Shown piece by piece: positions 61,501-64,000 of a stretch of DNA of 64,000 bases (within the stretch, counting starts at the first letter, position 1; the number at the start of each line of letters is the position of its first letter). The DNA is from Xiphias gladius (lineage: Eukaryota; Chordata; Actinopteri; Istiophoriformes; Xiphiidae). The notes under the pieces are model-generated. The model searched no databases, was not told the DNA's origin, and saw nothing but the letters and a program-made list of their open reading frames with translations. A program made the position numbers and the translations under genes. The stretch spans positions 6,989,501-7,053,500 of the forward strand of contig NC_053420.1 in NCBI RefSeq assembly GCF_016859285.1. The letters run 5' to 3'.

Positions 61501-63991
61501 GCATATATTTAAATGTCCTCCTAATCTAAAATAACACATACAGTGCAGAAATAATAGGCTTAATGCGATTGTTCAGCCCTTGATTACTGTAGTTGTAGGA
61601 GTTGCCTGCTGCCCAGAAATAACGGCTGAGGTTTTGTGTGATGAGCTGTGTGTTTCCATCTATATGTGTGTATATTGTATATGTAGAGGGCAGACCTGTT
61701 CTCTGTTACCAACTGATGGGTTTTCAAAGCTCTGCTGCTGTCTCTGTTGACTCTGTGCGGGCGTTTTATCAATCAGCGAAGCACTGCTGCCGCTCGTCAC
61801 AACACAAGTCCAGTGTGTTTCATCGAGAACACCCTGAGTGTTTTTACCTGCGAAACAGAGTGAACCAATTAAACAATAATCATCCTCTGCCGCTGTGGTT
61901 TAGCTGAAGTGACTGAAAATTCATCCGAGAAGACAGAATTAATCTCTCCAGTGCATTCTCTACAGCAGCTCATATGCTGGATAATGTCAAATTTAGGATT
62001 AGTATTTAATACATCACTTCATATTCTGATCACAATTGTTTTTGAATCCATAGATATAGAAGATGTATAAAATATTACAATGGAGGCAGAACCTACACAG
62101 CATGCTGACACTAAATGAAGATGGGATTAGGTGTTTACAGATCTGCATATCAGCATGTTTGAGCGTTTCCTGTGTGGATTTCTTATACAGAACGTGAGTT
62201 AAGCTGGTATGCAAATGTTCCCACTGAAAGTGGATAAAAGAGCAGTTCTAATGTAACAGAACATAAGGTGTAGCTTCAAGTTATGTTTTCCTTTTTTCAG
62301 AGGTCCGGTCGAGGAAAAGGACAAGGAGAGGTGATGCCGACGTTGGACATGGCGCTCTTTGATTGGACAGACTACGAGGATATGAAACCCGTGGACAACT
62401 GGCCAACCTCCAGGAAGAAAGGTTAATTATTAACTGTTAGTGCGCGTGTGTGGTCATAAAGGACTCTGATTTGAAAACAGTTTTGGTGGAAATAATCCAT
62501 TGTTAAATTTAAATAGCCATGCTGGCCGCTCTGTGCGGCTGGGCTTAGGTAAAATGGTGCTTGGAGCAAAACGCTCACTATCGGGATGCTAAGATGCTAA
62601 CAGTGACAATACTAGCATATTGATGTTTAGCAGGTATAATGTCTGACATATCCGCCGTCTTAGTTGAGCATGTTAGCATGCTAAAGTACAGCCGAGGCTG
62701 ATGGAAATGCCATTAGTTTTGCAGCCAAAATACTCGGCAAACGAAAACTTTGACCTGATGGTGGCGTTAGATGAAAGATGAAGGGGTCAAAGCATGTACA
62801 GTTCATGCTCTTGGAACAATTACATGACAATCCATTCAAATAGTTGTTCGGATATTTCAATAAAAACAAAAAATGTCAGCCTCATGGCGGTGATAGAGTG
62901 AAAGTCACCGAAGTCACATGGGTACGTCCTCTGGGCATCAATGTCTGTACAAAAGCTGGTGAGAATCCATCCAGTAACTTTTCAGATATTTTTGCCTGGA
63001 CCAAAGTGGTGGACTGATATTTTAATGAATAAGTTGACCTGCTGGTGGCGCCAGAAGAAAGGTCAGGGGATTTCAATCGTCAATATAATTTATCCTCAGG
63101 GAGCCTTGAATATCTGTGGCACATTTCATGGTAATTCATAGTTGTCAAGTTATCTCACTCGGAACCACAACTGCCAAGCTCATGTTGGCGCTAGAGGGGC
63201 AAAAAAAACCATTAGGAGATCGCCAGAGTCATTAGGATTAGTCCTCTGTGCAAAATTTTATGGTGATCCATCAAACAGTTTTTGAGACATTTTAGTCTGG
63301 ACCAAGGTGGTGGAGTGGCCAACAGAAGGACCAGCATTGCTATCCACAGAGCCATGCTAGCATTGCGAAAAACGACATTATTGACACTTTTTTAAAAACA
63401 AATCAGAGATGTTGAACATCTAAACTACTTTAAGCGCTACTGTGAGTATTTAAACTCATCAGGCTTTTTATTAGCACATTAATGTTAATATATGGCGAGA
63501 TAAGTAGCCAATCACAACTGGACGATCTAAAAACAACGTCACCAGTGTGATTTTCTGGACTAGGAAACATTTCAATTTATGTTCCCCTCTGGAATAAAAT
63601 GTGTGCTCCTAGTACTCCTACATACTACTGTGTATGTTAAACATCGAGTTGATTTCACTCTTTGGGAATAAACAATGGGACCATATCTGACCTGTGTTAA
63701 AACTGCAGGTCAGATATGGGCTGTCGAAGTGAAAAAGTCTTTGACCCCGGCCTTTTACGCGTTCCACACAGTAGAAATGGCTTCACCAGAAAGTAACAGG
63801 CATACTGAGAAAGCATAATTCTCTAACTGAGTGACATCTGTTTGGTTGAGGCTGCGTATTGATCAAACTGCTGTGTTTACTTCTTTTGCCTGCTGCAGAC
63901 AAGCGGCGGAGTAAGAACCTCAGCAGTGGAAACGCGACCGCCGACGCTGATGCCAGCGAGCCGTGTGACCACCACCTGGACTGTCTCCCAG
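55556..63991 (+). CDS. draxin: Draxin, 5' part (runs off the right edge)
   Basis: Coding exons are 55556-56057, 57263-57498, 62301-62421 and 63899-63991, joining in frame for 317 residues; the rest lies beyond the window. Residues 1-21 ([21 protein letters not shown]) are a signal peptide. The next 150 residues are low-complexity, rich in Gly, Arg and His, with [13 protein letters not shown] near residue 143. Exon 3 has a nine-Ser run and Pro-rich segments. Exon 4 holds the family signature [19 protein letters not shown] (256-274) followed by KPVDNWP. Exon 5 gives [12 protein letters not shown], the start of the Cys-rich dickkopf-like domain. Draxin is secreted; in vertebrates it repels or guides commissural axons, binding DCC and netrin, and antagonises canonical Wnt signalling. 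The start is the first ATG after the acceptor at 55530 or 55533. Confidence 0.95.
56400..56690 (+). mobile_element. tRNA-related SINE-like teleost repeat
   Basis: CTGGCTCAGGAGGTAGAGCGGGTC resembles tRNA A-box material and GGTGGTTTGCTCCTCC the B-box. It is followed by TGTCGAAGTGTCCTTGGGCAAGATACTGAACCC and AAAGCGCTTTGAG...AAGCGCTGTGTAAGTGCAGCCCATTTACC. A very common fish repeat, sitting in draxin intron 2. Confidence 0.7.
57499..62300 (+). other. Draxin intron 3
   Basis: 4.8 kb with no other gene recognised. Poly(A) and poly(T) runs occur near 58010, 58200, 58270 and 59410. A homeodomain-site-rich block lies at 59795-59900. A fragment of ACTTAAGTAAAAGTAC-type repeat lies near 61360-61445. Confidence 0.55.
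59795..59900. promoter_or_regulatory. Candidate intronic enhancer rich in TAAT cores
   Basis: Within 105 nt: TTAATTAATG, GATCAGCTGTTGATAG (E-box CAGCTG), TTTAATGAG, and CAATTAATCTAATTGATA. Such spacing of TAAT cores and an E-box fits neural homeodomain/bHLH enhancers. No direct proof from sequence alone. Confidence 0.3.
62540..63370 (+). mobile_element. Teleost interspersed repeat, long copy in draxin intron 4
   Basis: Contains GTTAGCATGCTAAAGTACAGC, GAGGCTGATGGAAATGCCATTAG, TTTGACCTGATGGTGGCG, and repeated ATCCATCCA...GTTTTTGAGA and TGGACCAAAGTGGTGGA words: a tandem structure with at least three similar segments. Same family as 42610-43065, opposite orientation. Non-coding and decayed. Confidence 0.65.
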
Positions 63992-64000
63992 GTCGGTCTG

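Overview
The window comes from a bony fish, most likely a spiny-rayed teleost. The evidence is intron-bearing vertebrate genes, teleost interspersed repeats, many GT/AC microsatellites, and a gene order (Hes5-type genes, pank4, draxin) that matches human 1p36 material. No old virus copy was recognised.

Region 1 (1-15,870) is a tandem array of Hes5-type (her) genes. Four plus-strand copies, A-D, start at 601, 4659, 10311 and 14363. Each has one 113-nt intron, a TATA box exactly 74 nt before the ATG, about 1 kb of 3' UTR, and then three enhancer-like modules (E1, E2, E3), each centred on an RBPJ/Su(H)-type GTGGGAA site. All four copies carry a 30-codon in-frame deletion that removes the Orange domain. 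B, C and D keep bHLH and WRPW (131 aa). A stops early and lacks WRPW.

Region 2 (15,870-26,560) holds three further family members. Gene G (18313-18768) encodes a 96-aa HLH-only protein with the basic region eroded and no Orange or WRPW; an inverted E1-like element lies about 0.8 kb upstream. Genes E' (minus, 21076-21674) and F (plus, 25234-25832) are intact 161-aa Hes5-type genes arranged head to head, sharing 3.5 kb that contains a diverged E1-E2-E3 block in the same order. A decayed Tc1-like DNA transposon lies between G and E'.

Region 3 (28,021-41,242) is pank4, complete with 19 coding exons and 783 aa: an N-terminal pantothenate-kinase-like domain and a C-terminal DUF89 phosphatase. The fish protein appears to keep the Glu and Arg whose replacement is reported to inactivate the kinase domain in human PANK4. 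Intron 3 holds a decayed copy of exon 5, one intron is GC-AG, and intron 9 contains a candidate 6-nt microexon.

Region 4 (about 46,150 to the window end) is the 5' part of draxin: a non-coding first exon in a GC-rich block, a 9-kb first intron, and four coding exons running off the right edge. Repeats are scattered through its introns.

The Hes5-type genes are bHLH repressors normally switched on by Notch through RBPJ, and draxin is a secreted axon-guidance and Wnt-modulating factor, so the window is largely a neural-development neighbourhood with one housekeeping-type metabolic gene (pank4) between.
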